Source: Mucilaginibacter sp. SJ
Lineage (GTDB): Bacteria > Bacteroidota > Bacteroidia > Sphingobacteriales > Sphingobacteriaceae
Assembly (NCBI RefSeq): GCF_028993635.1
Contig: NZ_CP118631.1
Coordinates: 4,898,001 to 4,962,000 of the forward strand
Reading direction: 5' to 3'
DNA length: 64,000 bases
Part shown: positions 43,932 to 51,605 of the stretch, piece by piece
Numbering within the stretch: the stretch's first letter is position 1
Layout of the letters: each line of letters begins with the position of its first letter
Notes under the pieces: generated by a model
What the model saw: the letters and a program-made list of their open reading frames with translations, nothing else
Database searches by the model: none
Told to the model about the DNA's origin: nothing
Translations under genes and position numbers: made by a program

Positions 43932-44365
43932 CGTCGTGGTGTGGCTTCCGTGCATGTGTTATAGCGTACCACAAATCAAACAGACCTGGTTTTTATTTTT
44001 TATAAGGCACTAAACCAGTGCGTTATTTTTTTGTTTGCAGTAACCACCAAAAAAGCGCAAACATTACCCATGTTTTGGCGTATAACTAAGGGTTGTAATT
44101 GACAGTTTTGTTATTCTTTTTTTTGAAATTTCAAAAAAAGAAAAAAACAATTGAGAAATATTCGGATTGTGATTTTTATATCAAAAATTATGTTATCCAT
44201 ACAAAAAATTCATTAAAAAATCGAATTTGTTAGTAAATAGTCAATTGTTAAAAAAGTGAAAATTTAATTTTTTTATAAGCTTTTTTTGGCAATATTCGAT
44301 GTTCCGTAGCAAGGCCAAAAGTTGTTTCGCTGGGGGTTGGAAATCAATATTTTACTTTTATTTAT
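43932..44365. other. A+T-rich region upstream of dnaA (434 bp)
   Basis: No gene. Contains a near-perfect A/T palindrome around GAAATTTC (about 44118-44142) flanked by long T and A runs, and one DnaA-box-like word TTATCCATA at about 44192-44200 (one mismatch to TTATCCACA). A single weak box is not enough to call an origin. The dnaA promoter must lie here, but no convincing TTG/TAnnTTTG pair was found. Confidence 0.6.
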
Positions 44366-45790
44366 ATGGAAAAAACTTGTACGAACGTTTGGAATAGCTG
44401 CCTTCAGATCATCAAAGACAACATACCGGCCCAGAGTTTTAAAACCTGGTTTGAGCCGATAAAAGCTTTGAGAATGGAAGGGAGCGTATTAACCATACAA
44501 GTACCAAGTTTATTCTTTTACGAGTGGCTTGAAGAGCACTATGTTGGGTTACTGCGCAAGACAATCAAAAAACAATTGGGCGACGAAGGACGTTTAGAGT
44601 ATAATATAGTTGTTGAGCAATCATCAAGTAAACCATACACAACTAACATGCCTTCAAACGGAAATGGCGCTGATTCAAAACATCAGAGTATGCCGATACC
44701 TATTTCAATTAACAAGGATATTAAAAACCCCTTTGTTATACCCGGGCTCAAAAAGTTGAACGTAGATCCTCAGCTTAACCGTAACTACACCTTCGAAAAC
44801 TTTGTTGAAGGTGACTGCAATCGTTTGGCCCGCTCTGCAGGTTATGCCGTTGCCGCTAAACCCGGAGGTACTTCATTTAACCCTTTAATGATTTACGGCG
44901 GTGTAGGTTTGGGTAAAACCCACCTGGCGCAGGCTATCGGTAACGAAATCAAACGTACGCTGCCCGATAAACTGGTACTGTATGTTTCATGCGAAAAATT
45001 TACACAGCAATTTGTTGATGCCTTAAAGCACAACAACATTAACGACTTTGTGAATTTTTACCAAGCTATTGATGTGCTGATCATGGATGATGTACACAAC
45101 TTTGCCGGTAAGGAAAAAACACAGGATTTCTTCTTCCATATTTTTAACCACCTGCACCAATCAGGCAAGCAGTTGATCATTACATCAGATAAAGCGCCTA
45201 AAGATTTGGCTGGTTTGGAAGAACGCCTGCTTTCGAGGTTTAAATGGGGCTTATCTGCCGATTTGCAGATCCCTGACCTGGAAACCCGTATGGCTATCCT
45301 GAAAAACAAAATTTACCAGGATGGTATCGATCTGTCAAACGATGTGATCGAATACGTTGCCCATAATATCGACAATAATGTACGTGAGCTGGAAGGCGCC
45401 ATGGTGTCATTACTGGCACAATCAACCCTTAACCGTAAGGAGATTGACCTGAACCTGGCTAAACAAATGTTGAAAAACTTTGTGAAGAACTCCTCTAAAG
45501 AAATTTCGATGGAGTATATCCAGAGCCTGGTGTGCGAGTATTTTGAGGTACCTATCGAAATGGTAAAATCGCAAACCCGCAAACGTGAGATAGTTCAGGC
45601 CCGTCAAATTTCTATGTACCTGGCTAAAGCCCATACCAAAAGCTCATTGAAATCAATCGGTCATTTCTTTGGCGGTCGCGACCACTCAACCGTGATCTAT
45701 GCCTGCCAAACTGTGGAGGATTTGATTGATACCGATAAAAAGTTTAAAGGGTATGTTGCCGATATTCAAAAGAAACTAAAGATGTCGTAA
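44366..45790 (+). CDS. dnaA: Chromosomal replication initiator DnaA
   Basis: AAA+ initiator of 474 residues that binds DnaA boxes and opens oriC. Domain I (about 1-85) starts TNVWNSCLQIIKDNIPAQSF; domain II is a short linker of low complexity (about 90-130). Domain III has Walker A GGVGLGKTHLAQAIG, Walker B VLIMDDVHNF and the sensor region LIITSDKAPKDLAGLEERLL with the arginine finger SRFKWG. Domain IV holds the DNA-binding signature GGRDHSTVIYACQTVEDLI. Length is normal. It is a single gene with a clear terminator and an A+T-rich upstream region. No dnaN or recF is adjacent, as is common in Bacteroidetes. Assignment is certain. Confidence 0.98.
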   Translation: MEKTCTNVWNSCLQIIKDNIPAQSFKTWFEPIKALRMEGSVLTIQVPSLFFYEWLEEHYVGLLRKTIKKQLGDEGRLEYNIVVEQSSSKPYTTNMPSNGNGADSKHQSMPIPISINKDIKNPFVIPGLKKLNVDPQLNRNYTFENFVEGDCNRLARSAGYAVAAKPGGTSFNPLMIYGGVGLGKTHLAQAIGNEIKRTLPDKLVLYVSCEKFTQQFVDALKHNNINDFVNFYQAIDVLIMDDVHNFAGKEKTQDFFFHIFNHLHQSGKQLIITSDKAPKDLAGLEERLLSRFKWGLSADLQIPDLETRMAILKNKIYQDGIDLSNDVIEYVAHNIDNNVRELEGAMVSLLAQSTLNRKEIDLNLAKQMLKNFVKNSSKEISMEYIQSLVCEYFEVPIEMVKSQTRKREIVQARQISMYLAKAHTKSSLKSIGHFFGGRDHSTVIYACQTVEDLIDTDKKFKGYVADIQKKLKMS

Positions 45791-45815
45791 TACACACGAC
45801 TTTTAACATACGAAG

Positions 45816-45842
45816 GCCTTGCATCTTATGCAGGGCTTTTTT
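45816..45842 (+). terminator. Terminator of dnaA
   Basis: Arms GCCTTGCAT (45816-45824) and ATGCAGGGC (45828-45836) with one G-T pair, loop CTT, then six T. Confidence 0.8.
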
Positions 45843-45889
45843 GATGGAAGAAACTATGAAGTAACTCTAAAAATTCAGTGATGCACCGT

Positions 45890-46774
45890 TTATAAAAATA
45901 ACGTACCCTCCATTACAATCACCGATGAACCACTTACCAAAACATTTTCGGGCGTTACCCTGATGTGAATGGTAGATGGATGATTTACCAGTACTCCCTG
46001 CAAAATTTTATAATCTTGGTTGATGTTTATATAATTGGCCTGCTGCAAAAATCCGGCGAGCGGACCGGCGGCTGTTCCTGTAGCCGGATCTTCGTCAATG
46101 CCATATGCCGGGTTAAAAAAGCGGGTTTCGGTTAGATAGCCACCCTCTGAAACATTGGTTGTAAATAAGTAAAACCCTTCAAAGCCATGGTTTTTTGAAA
46201 TTTCCTTAAGCTTATCAGGGTTGGGTATAGCCTGATTAAGAAGCGCCCTGTTTTTTACAGGAACCATGGTATGGGCTACTTCTGTTTTCATGATAGTAGG
46301 CTTCCAGTTATTTAATTCCAGGTCGCTTGTTTCTAAACCAAGCGCCGCTGCCACAATTTCCGGGTTAACAGTACCAAGGTTCTTCGCGGCCTGCTGTTTT
46401 ACTGCTACCAGTATCAGGCCGTTTTCTTCATTGATCACAACGGGCAATTTTTCATCCTTCATGGTTACCCAATACTCAGCACCCTGGCCGTTAAAAATAT
46501 CCCATTCTTTAAGCAAAGCCAGGGATACAGCGCCCAGCAAATTATGACCGCCGCCGCCAACCTCATAATTGCCCGGAGTAAATGAACGCACCTTAAACAA
46601 CTTTTCAGCATCAGAGTACCACACAAAGGATGTTTCGGAATAACCAAATTCGCGGGCAATGTTGTAGTATTGAGATAATTCCAGCTCGTCATCGCACCAC
46701 ACTACCGATAGTGGGTTGCCTTTATATGGCTGGTTGGTGAATACATCAAGTATGTAGTAAGATAGTTTTTTCAT
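45890..46774 (-). CDS. PhzF-family isomerase-like protein
   Basis: Protein of 294 residues with the two-lobed diaminopimelate-epimerase fold of the PhzF family. The opening YYILDVFTNQPYKGNPLSVV contains the GNP motif; a FGYSETSFVW stretch holds the conserved Glu that acts as general acid/base in PhzF; FTPGNYEVGGGGHNLLGAV and EDPATGTAAGPLAGFLQ form the phosphate/anion-binding loops of the two lobes. PhzF itself works in phenazine synthesis, but most chromosomal relatives outside phenazine clusters have no known reaction, and no other phenazine genes are present. It is a single gene converging on dnaA. Family is secure; substrate is unknown. Confidence 0.9.
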   Translation of the reverse strand: MKKLSYYILDVFTNQPYKGNPLSVVWCDDELELSQYYNIAREFGYSETSFVWYSDAEKLFKVRSFTPGNYEVGGGGHNLLGAVSLALLKEWDIFNGQGAEYWVTMKDEKLPVVINEENGLILVAVKQQAAKNLGTVNPEIVAAALGLETSDLELNNWKPTIMKTEVAHTMVPVKNRALLNQAIPNPDKLKEISKNHGFEGFYLFTTNVSEGGYLTETRFFNPAYGIDEDPATGTAAGPLAGFLQQANYININQDYKILQGVLVNHPSTIHIRVTPENVLVSGSSVIVMEGTLFL

Positions 46775-46988
46775 TGGTGGTAAATGTTTTTGCTTGTTGC
46801 AATGTAATGAAGCACCTGATACTAAATGTCAGAAGAGTTTAAAATTGGATAAAGAGTTATTGTCGTTTTATACAATATGTTAGGCTTTTAATGGGTTTTA
46901 GTTACGATGAGTTTTGGCTTTCTTGTTTGTACCCTGTGAATGATTACACCCGGGTATTGAGATAATGATAAATACAGTATATTTAACT

Positions 46989-47444
46989 ATGAAAAAAGTT
47001 ATCCTCGCAGTATTTATTTTATTATCGTTCAAATCCTTTGCCCAGCAAACCGAACAGGATGCTATTAAGCAAACCATCAATATGATGTTTAACGCCATGC
47101 GCAAGGGGGATAGCACTATGCTTAGATCTACCTTTGCTAAAGGCATTGCTTTTCATAGCATCGCCAATAAAAAAGATGGCTCAACAGCTTTAGAAATTGA
47201 AAATCCGGATGATTTTGTCAAAATTATCGGTACCCCACATAAAGGCGTATATGATGAGCGTGTAACTTTTTCGGATATCAAGATCGACGGTCCACTGGCC
47301 AGCGTTTGGGCGCCCTATAAGTTTTATTTAGATGACAAATACAGCCATTGCGGGGTAGACGTTTTTCAGCTAATGAAAACCGCGGATGGCTGGAAGTTCA
47401 TTTATATAGTTGATACCCGGCGTAAAGATAATTGCCCGGAATAG
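46989..47444 (+). CDS. Secreted NTF2/SnoaL-like protein
   Basis: Exported protein of 151 residues. ATG 46989 starts a signal peptide (MKKVILAVFILLSFKSFAQQ); an ATG 24 bases earlier would only add residues before it. The mature part is a single cone-shaped NTF2-like domain: the opening helix TEQDAIKQTINMMFNAMRKGDS, the GDSTMLRSTFAKGIAFHSIA stretch, and the closing strands VFQLMKTADGWKFIYIVDTR. Family members include bacterial SnoaL-like enzymes and ligand-binding proteins; no specific role can be assigned. Its stop lies one base from the stop of the convergent Uma2 gene, leaving no room for separate terminators. Confidence 0.8.
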   Translation: MKKVILAVFILLSFKSFAQQTEQDAIKQTINMMFNAMRKGDSTMLRSTFAKGIAFHSIANKKDGSTALEIENPDDFVKIIGTPHKGVYDERVTFSDIKIDGPLASVWAPYKFYLDDKYSHCGVDVFQLMKTADGWKFIYIVDTRRKDNCPE

Positions 47445-47445
47445 T

Positions 47446-47976
47446 TTAAAATGAAAGCGTTATTGAAAGTTGGTTAACAATCAACCGGCCTGTGGATGAA
47501 TTAGGTTGTAATTGATAGTTGCCTTTAATCAACAAGTAATGTAATACATCTTTAGTATCAGCATCTACAATGATATATTCAGCTACAGAATTACGCTTGT
47601 AAAGTTCAAATTTTTTCTCTTTATCGTAATTCTTGTTTGAGGAAAGTATTTCAATTACCAGGTTCGGAGCGCCAAAAATACCCTGCCTGTGAATTGTGCC
47701 TGTATTTTCTTTTTTTATATAGATGATATCTGGTTGCACTACGCTTTGTTCTGCATCCAGGTATACATCGCAGGGAGCAATAAATACTTCACCTAATCCG
47801 GCATCGTTTGTTGATGACCTAAGCTGGTAAGCAAGATCAAATAAAATTCGTTGATGGTCTGTAGTAGGTAAAGGTGACATATAAAGTGTGTTGTCGATTA
47901 CTTCACACAAAGTACCCTCTGGCAGCAGATTAAATACCTCCATCGCTGTTCTTGGTATATCTAAAATGTTTTTCAT
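47446..47976 (-). CDS. Uma2-family (DUF820) putative PD-(D/E)xK nuclease
   Basis: Protein of 176 residues from the Uma2 family, which has a restriction-endonuclease-like fold and is common in cyanobacteria and some Bacteroidetes. Core features: the opening GTLCEVIDNTLYMSPLPTTDHQ, the strand SVVQPDIIYIKKE with the conserved Asp, and the ExK-like pair in PNLVIEILSSNKNYDKEKKF. The motif VIEILS..N...D...K is the hallmark. The function of the family is unsettled; DNA cleavage is predicted. It sits beside a toxin-antitoxin-like module and could be part of the same accessory patch. The downstream gene is tail to tail with 1 base between stops. Confidence 0.85.
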   Translation of the reverse strand: MKNILDIPRTAMEVFNLLPEGTLCEVIDNTLYMSPLPTTDHQRILFDLAYQLRSSTNDAGLGEVFIAPCDVYLDAEQSVVQPDIIYIKKENTGTIHRQGIFGAPNLVIEILSSNKNYDKEKKFELYKRNSVAEYIIVDADTKDVLHYLLIKGNYQLQPNSSTGRLIVNQLSITLSF

Positions 47977-48021
47977 CTTATGCTAAGATACCTAAAAAGT
48001 AAAAATATCGCAATTCTACAT

Positions 48022-48078
48022 CACTCCCAGCTTCATCATCCCATAAAACAAACCGGCGCAATGCATGGCTTGTTTTAT
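48022..48078 (-). pseudogene. Detached duplicate of the NUDIX gene 3' end
   Basis: 57 bp matching the end of the NUDIX gene (48719-48775), differing at about five positions that are mostly synonymous. Read on the minus strand it encodes KQAMHCAGLFYGMMKLGV plus one residue and a stop, the same as the live gene except for the last residue. It starts directly after the stop of the broken DUF5615 gene. With the intact copy it flanks the DUF433/DUF5615 module as a direct repeat. Confidence 0.85.
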
Positions 48079-48431
48079 CTACAGATATAATTCATACACA
48101 CCCAAATTGTCGTCATTGATGAAATGAATTATTTCTTCATATTTTAATAACAGGTTAGCAATGGCTTGGGTGTTCGCGTTACCGGTGCGTAACCATATTA
48201 TTTTAGGAAGGAAAGAATAAAGATTCTGCAATTCCCAAAAGTCTTCATCAAAGGTTAAAATTGAATAATCGTTTGCTTTAGCAAATTGCCAGATCTTGAA
48301 ATCGCTTAAGCGTTCTTGTGCCGTGATTTCATTTACAGGTAAAATATCCCATGATGAGAGCAGCTTTTTTAAACGCCATGAGATATTTCATCGGCAACAA
48401 TGCGGATGGTTTTAGAAGCAAGAATAGCCAT
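48079..48431 (-). pseudogene. DUF5615 PIN-like protein, single-base frameshift
   Basis: After ATG 48431 the frame reads MAILASKTIRIVADE and then meets a stop within a few codons. If one A is added to the run at 48386-48388 (TTT on the plus strand), the frame continues as NISWRLKKLLSSWDILPVNE and stays open to the stop at 48079-48081, giving 117 residues. The restored protein has DUF5615 (PIN-like) features: the early DEN motif, DFKIWQFAKANDYSILTFDE with DxDF-like acidic residues, and KIIWLRTGNA. DUF5615 usually pairs with DUF433 as a toxin-like partner, and that gene is directly upstream (1-base overlap). Either a real inactivating deletion or a sequencing error in a homopolymer. Confidence 0.85.
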
Positions 48432-48664
48432 CAGGCAACCTTTATTATTCTCTCTTTATTGGCCGCATAAGCCAAACAAGCTAAAATATGATCTTCATTT
48501 AGCTGAGGGAAATCGTCTGTAATTTCTTTGTAAGTTAAACCGGAAGCAAGCCATTGCAGTATGTCGTATACGGTAATGCGTGTACCTTTAATTACAGGTT
48601 TACTAAACCTGACTTCCGGATTAACTTCAATGAATTCTTTGTAATTTACTTGTGGCATATTCAA
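48431..48664 (-). CDS. DUF433 antitoxin-like protein
   Basis: Small protein of 77 residues of the DUF433 (VapB-like) family. The hallmark is KPVIKGTRITVYDILQWLAS followed by GLTYKEITDDFPQLNEDHI, a winged or ribbon-helix-helix-like DNA-binding fold. DUF433 proteins are usually paired with a DUF5615 PIN-like protein; here that partner overlaps downstream but is frameshifted, so an antitoxin-like protein may be left without its toxin. The module lies between a NUDIX gene and a duplicate of the NUDIX 3' end, which points to insertion. Start may also be Met3. Confidence 0.88.
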   Translation of the reverse strand: MNMPQVNYKEFIEVNPEVRFSKPVIKGTRITVYDILQWLASGLTYKEITDDFPQLNEDHILACLAYAANKERIIKVA

Positions 48665-48712
48665 ATTTACCTAAATATATTTCAGATAAAAAATATAGAT
48701 TATCTGGCGCAT

Positions 48713-49264
48713 TTATAGCACACCCAACTTCATCATCCCATAAAACAAACCAGCGCAATGCATAGCTTGTTTTATTTCGTTATTGAGCAGTAGTTGTTTT
48801 ACTTCTTCAATGGTGTATTCTTCAACAATCAGTTCCTCCAGTTCATCGAGGTGTTGGCCTTGCACCTTTTTGCCGCCTTTGGTAAAGTAGGTAAACGTTT
48901 TATTGTTTGCTGTTGATGGGTTGCCATATACCGTGCAGATCAGTTCAAATTCATCAAACTGGTAGCCTGTTTCTTCCAGTAGCTCGCGGCGTATAGCATG
49001 TATAGGCTCTTCGCCTGCGTCAATCACACCGCCCGGAATTTCGAGCGAGATAACACCTGCCGCATGACGGTATTGTTTCACCATCAATACTTTATTGTCT
49101 TCGGTTATGGCTACCGCGTTGACCCAGTTTGAATATTCAAGTACATAATAATCTTCAACTATTTTGCCATTTGGCATTTCGCATTTATCAATGCGGAGCG
49201 TAGCCCAGGGGCCTTTATGGATGTATGATGATGAAAGTAGTTTCCAGGTGAGATCTTTACTCAT
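48713..49264 (-). CDS. NUDIX hydrolase, ADP-ribose-pyrophosphatase-like
   Basis: NUDIX enzyme of 183 residues that cleaves nucleoside diphosphates linked to another moiety. The complete Nudix box runs from Gly79 to Tyr101 (GVIDAGEEPIHAIRRELLEE then TGY) with REllEE intact. The N-terminal half (EDYYVLEYSNWVNAVAIT, MVKQYRHAAG) and the ICTVYGNPSTANNKTFTYF stretch fit the ADP-ribose/sugar-nucleotide group. The last 19 codons are present again at 48022-48078, past the DUF433/DUF5615 module. Because the live gene is complete, the module entered without destroying it. The exact substrate is open. Confidence 0.93.
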   Translation of the reverse strand: MSKDLTWKLLSSSYIHKGPWATLRIDKCEMPNGKIVEDYYVLEYSNWVNAVAITEDNKVLMVKQYRHAAGVISLEIPGGVIDAGEEPIHAIRRELLEETGYQFDEFELICTVYGNPSTANNKTFTYFTKGGKKVQGQHLDELEELIVEEYTIEEVKQLLLNNEIKQAMHCAGLFYGMMKLGVL

Positions 49265-49442
49265 TAATGTTTATAGATTTGAACCTTGATTTTTAGGATT
49301 GAAGGATTACCATGATGATAAACCTACTCTGGTATATGAGGCTCGTTAATAATTTTATATTTAAATGTTGATTTTTTTGAGTTGAAAGGGAGTTGTGGTG
49401 GTCATATCCTGTTATCCTTAAATCAGGCTAATCATGGGCCGG

Positions 49443-50222
49443 TTACCAGCTGCCGCTTGAACCACCGCCGCCGCCGCTTCCGCCGCCAAAACCGCCGAAG
49501 CCGCCACCTCCTCCGCCGCCTGAAAAGCCTCCCCAATCGCCGCTGCTTCGTCCTCCTCCGCCAAGCATATTGCCGGCCAGGAACCACCAGAATGGGCTTG
49601 CACCTCCACGACGGCCAATGATCTGCCTACCTCCGCCGCCCCCGCGATTACGGAACACCAGGATCAGAATAATTACGACTATAACAATGACTATAAAACC
49701 AGCCGGGCCGCCATTGCTTTGCTTTTGTTTTTTAGCGGCCTTATACTCACCTTTCATGGCTTTGATAATACTGTTGGTACCAGCGTCAAGGCCGCCATAA
49801 TAATCGCCTTGTTTAAAGTGTGGTTTAAGGTCGTTTTGGATAATGTCCTGCGTAACGATGTCGGGCAAGGCGCCTTCGGCGCCGTAGCCGGTTTGAATAC
49901 TCATTTTACGGTCGCCAATAGCTACCAGTACCAGTACGCCATTGTTTTTGTCTTTTTGGCCCACGCCCCATTTTCGTAACAATTGAACGCCATAGTCATT
50001 AATATCATAACTCCCTGTCGATTTCAGGATCACCACTGCAATTTGTGTTGAAGTAGAATCATTAAAAGCTACAAGCTTATGTTCCAACTGCTGTTGATCA
50101 GATGGGCTAAGGGTATTGGTATAATCTGTAACGAGGGTATTGGAGCGCTGGGGAAAATCCTGTGCCGTCGCGACAATAACACAAAGTATAAATCCGAAAA
50201 ATAGTATAAACTTTTTGAACAT
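49443..50222 (-). CDS. TPM-domain (YgcG-like) membrane protein with glycine-rich tail
   Basis: Membrane protein of 259 residues. A signal peptide (1-20, MFKKFILFFGFILCVIVATA) is followed by a TPM domain (about 28-155; DYTNTLSPSDQQQLEHKLVA, STQIAVVILKS, GVLVLVAIGDRKMSIQTGYG, GGLDAGTNSIIKAM). One membrane helix (about 175-190, VIVIVVIILILVF) and a glycine/serine-rich C-terminal tail of about 60 residues close it. TPM proteins sit in membranes and have been linked to photosystem repair or phosphatase activity; in bacteria they occur with LemA. The order here (LemA, TPM, TPM) is the common one. Role is not settled. Confidence 0.88.
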   Translation of the reverse strand: MFKKFILFFGFILCVIVATAQDFPQRSNTLVTDYTNTLSPSDQQQLEHKLVAFNDSTSTQIAVVILKSTGSYDINDYGVQLLRKWGVGQKDKNNGVLVLVAIGDRKMSIQTGYGAEGALPDIVTQDIIQNDLKPHFKQGDYYGGLDAGTNSIIKAMKGEYKAAKKQKQSNGGPAGFIVIVIVVIILILVFRNRGGGGGRQIIGRRGGASPFWWFLAGNMLGGGGRSSGDWGGFSGGGGGGGFGGFGGGSGGGGGSSGSW

Positions 50223-50235
50223 GGTTTTTTAATTT

Positions 50236-50670
50236 TTAATCACCATCCATAAAGGCGATATCATCGGGAAGTTCGTTTTGATCGCCATCATGACGGGGAA
50301 AGTATTTTTGCAGCTGTTCGCCGGCAATTTTCAAACCAGTAACAATACCTTCCACAATATCGCCATATTTAAAATGCTGCAGCATGTCATCGCGGGTGGT
50401 ATCCCAAAAATTGGGAGGCACCACCTGGTTAATGCCGGCATCACCTATAATGGCAAATTTACGATCGACAGTGGCAACATATACCAGTACCCCATGCCTC
50501 AGCTTGGTTTTATGCATGTTAAGCTGCAGGAAATATTTCGCGGCGCGGTCAAGAACTTCTTCACTGCATCTTTTTTCAATACAAACCCTAATCTCACCCG
50601 ATGAGTGGCTTTCGGCCTCCTCAATAGCCTTACGGATGCGCTGCTGTTCATCTTCGTTAAATACAGCCAT
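50236..50670 (-). CDS. TPM-domain protein, cytoplasmic/peripheral
   Basis: Short TPM-domain protein of 144 residues, without signal peptide or membrane helix. It has the TPM strand order QRIRKAIEEAESHSSGEIRV, then HGVLVYVATVDRKFAIIGDAG and GDIVEGIVTGLKIAGEQLQKYFP. It lies 13 bases upstream of the larger TPM gene and about 110 bases downstream of lemA on the same strand, so the three form one group. Its shorter form may be a partner of the membrane-anchored TPM protein. The sequence in front contains repeats (50685-50776). No enzymatic residue set can be named. Confidence 0.85.
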   Translation of the reverse strand: MAVFNEDEQQRIRKAIEEAESHSSGEIRVCIEKRCSEEVLDRAAKYFLQLNMHKTKLRHGVLVYVATVDRKFAIIGDAGINQVVPPNFWDTTRDDMLQHFKYGDIVEGIVTGLKIAGEQLQKYFPRHDGDQNELPDDIAFMDGD

Positions 50671-50684
50671 ATATTTTGATTTAT

Positions 50685-50776
50685 GATTTCACCGATTCGT
50701 TATGATTTCACCGATTGTTTTCGCTGTTACCGAGGGAAATCGGTGAAATCACAAAACAAACCAATCGGTGTAATCC
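50685..50776. repeat. GATTTCACCGATT repeat cluster
   Basis: GATTTCACCGATT occurs twice on the plus strand (50685-50697 and 50704-50716) and AATCGGTGAAATC once in reverse (50738-50750), with a decayed fourth copy at 50763-50776. It can fold into a hairpin between lemA and the TPM genes. Confidence 0.8.
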
Positions 50777-50783
50777 CATCAAA

Positions 50784-51365
50784 TTAATTAAACTCTACTT
50801 TCGGGGCTTTGTCGGCGCCTGGTTCGGCAGTGAAATAGCCTTTTGCAGAAAAACCGAACATTTTGGCAGTTATATTGGCCGGGAATGAACGGATCTTGCT
50901 GTTGTATTCCTGAACGGCATCATTAAAATCTTTGCGCGATACATTGATCCGGTTTTCGGTACCTTCCAGTTGAATCTGGAGGTCGTGGAAGTTGGAGTTC
51001 GATTTCAGGTCTGGATAATTTTCGGTAATTGAAAGCAATTTGCCCAAGGCAGCACTCAGTTCGCCCTGTGAAGCCTGGAACGCCTTTATTGATTCGGGAG
51101 TAAGCTTGTTGGGGTCAACTTGCACCGATGTTGCCTTTGAACGTGCCTCAACCACAGCTGTTAGCGTGCTTTTTTCAAAATTGGCAGCGCCTTTTACTGT
51201 ATTAACTAAATTGGGAATCAGATCGCTGCGGCGTTGATAGTCGCTTTGTACGGCACCCCATTTGGCTTTAACAGTTTCATCCAATTTAACCATGCTGTTA
51301 TAACTGCATGAACTTAAGGACATAGCTGCTGCTATAATTAATATAACTGAAAATAACTTTTTCAT
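50784..51365 (-). CDS. LemA family protein
   Basis: LemA protein of 193 residues. The N terminus has a hydrophobic stretch with a lipobox-like end (MKKLFSVILIIAAAMSLSSC), then the LemA helical domain: LDETVKAKWGAVQSDYQRRS, DLIPNLVNTVKGAANFE, and the tail VQEYNSKIRSFPANITAKMFG typical of the family. LemA proteins occur with TPM/YgcG proteins in many bacteria; they are membrane-anchored helical bundles without known enzyme activity. Here lemA is first and two TPM genes follow. The cysteine at the end of the hydrophobic part suggests a lipoprotein rather than a simple anchor. Confidence 0.93.
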   Translation of the reverse strand: MKKLFSVILIIAAAMSLSSCSYNSMVKLDETVKAKWGAVQSDYQRRSDLIPNLVNTVKGAANFEKSTLTAVVEARSKATSVQVDPNKLTPESIKAFQASQGELSAALGKLLSITENYPDLKSNSNFHDLQIQLEGTENRINVSRKDFNDAVQEYNSKIRSFPANITAKMFGFSAKGYFTAEPGADKAPKVEFN

Positions 51366-51605
51366 TTGTTTTTCGTGTATTTATGTGATGTTTTGGGTTA
51401 GAGTACAAATTACGTACCGTTGTTACAAAGGGCGTGAGTTGCTGACAAGGTGTCAAGGTACAGCTTTTCGGTAACTTATGGAAGGATGTGAGACGTGAGA
51501 TATGAGAAATTTCGGCAATATGAGCCCTATTAAAAAGCAGAAAGCCCCATAAGGAGCTGCAGCTTTATAAATGATCAGTATGTTTCTTTTAACGGAAGAG
51601 GCTGT

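Noticed and set aside
44118-44142. A/T palindrome as a terminator of the mutase gene
   Set aside because: The stem is only A-T apart from the GAAATTTC centre and lies almost 190 bases after the stop. It is too weak to call.
43932-44365. Replication origin next to dnaA
   Set aside because: Only one DnaA-box-like word with a mismatch (TTATCCATA) was found, with no cluster. In Bacteroidetes the origin is often not next to dnaA. A GC-skew plot would decide.
49382-49800. Arg- and Pro-rich plus-strand frames opposite the TPM gene
   Set aside because: They are the complement of the glycine-rich tail of the TPM protein and have no independent support.
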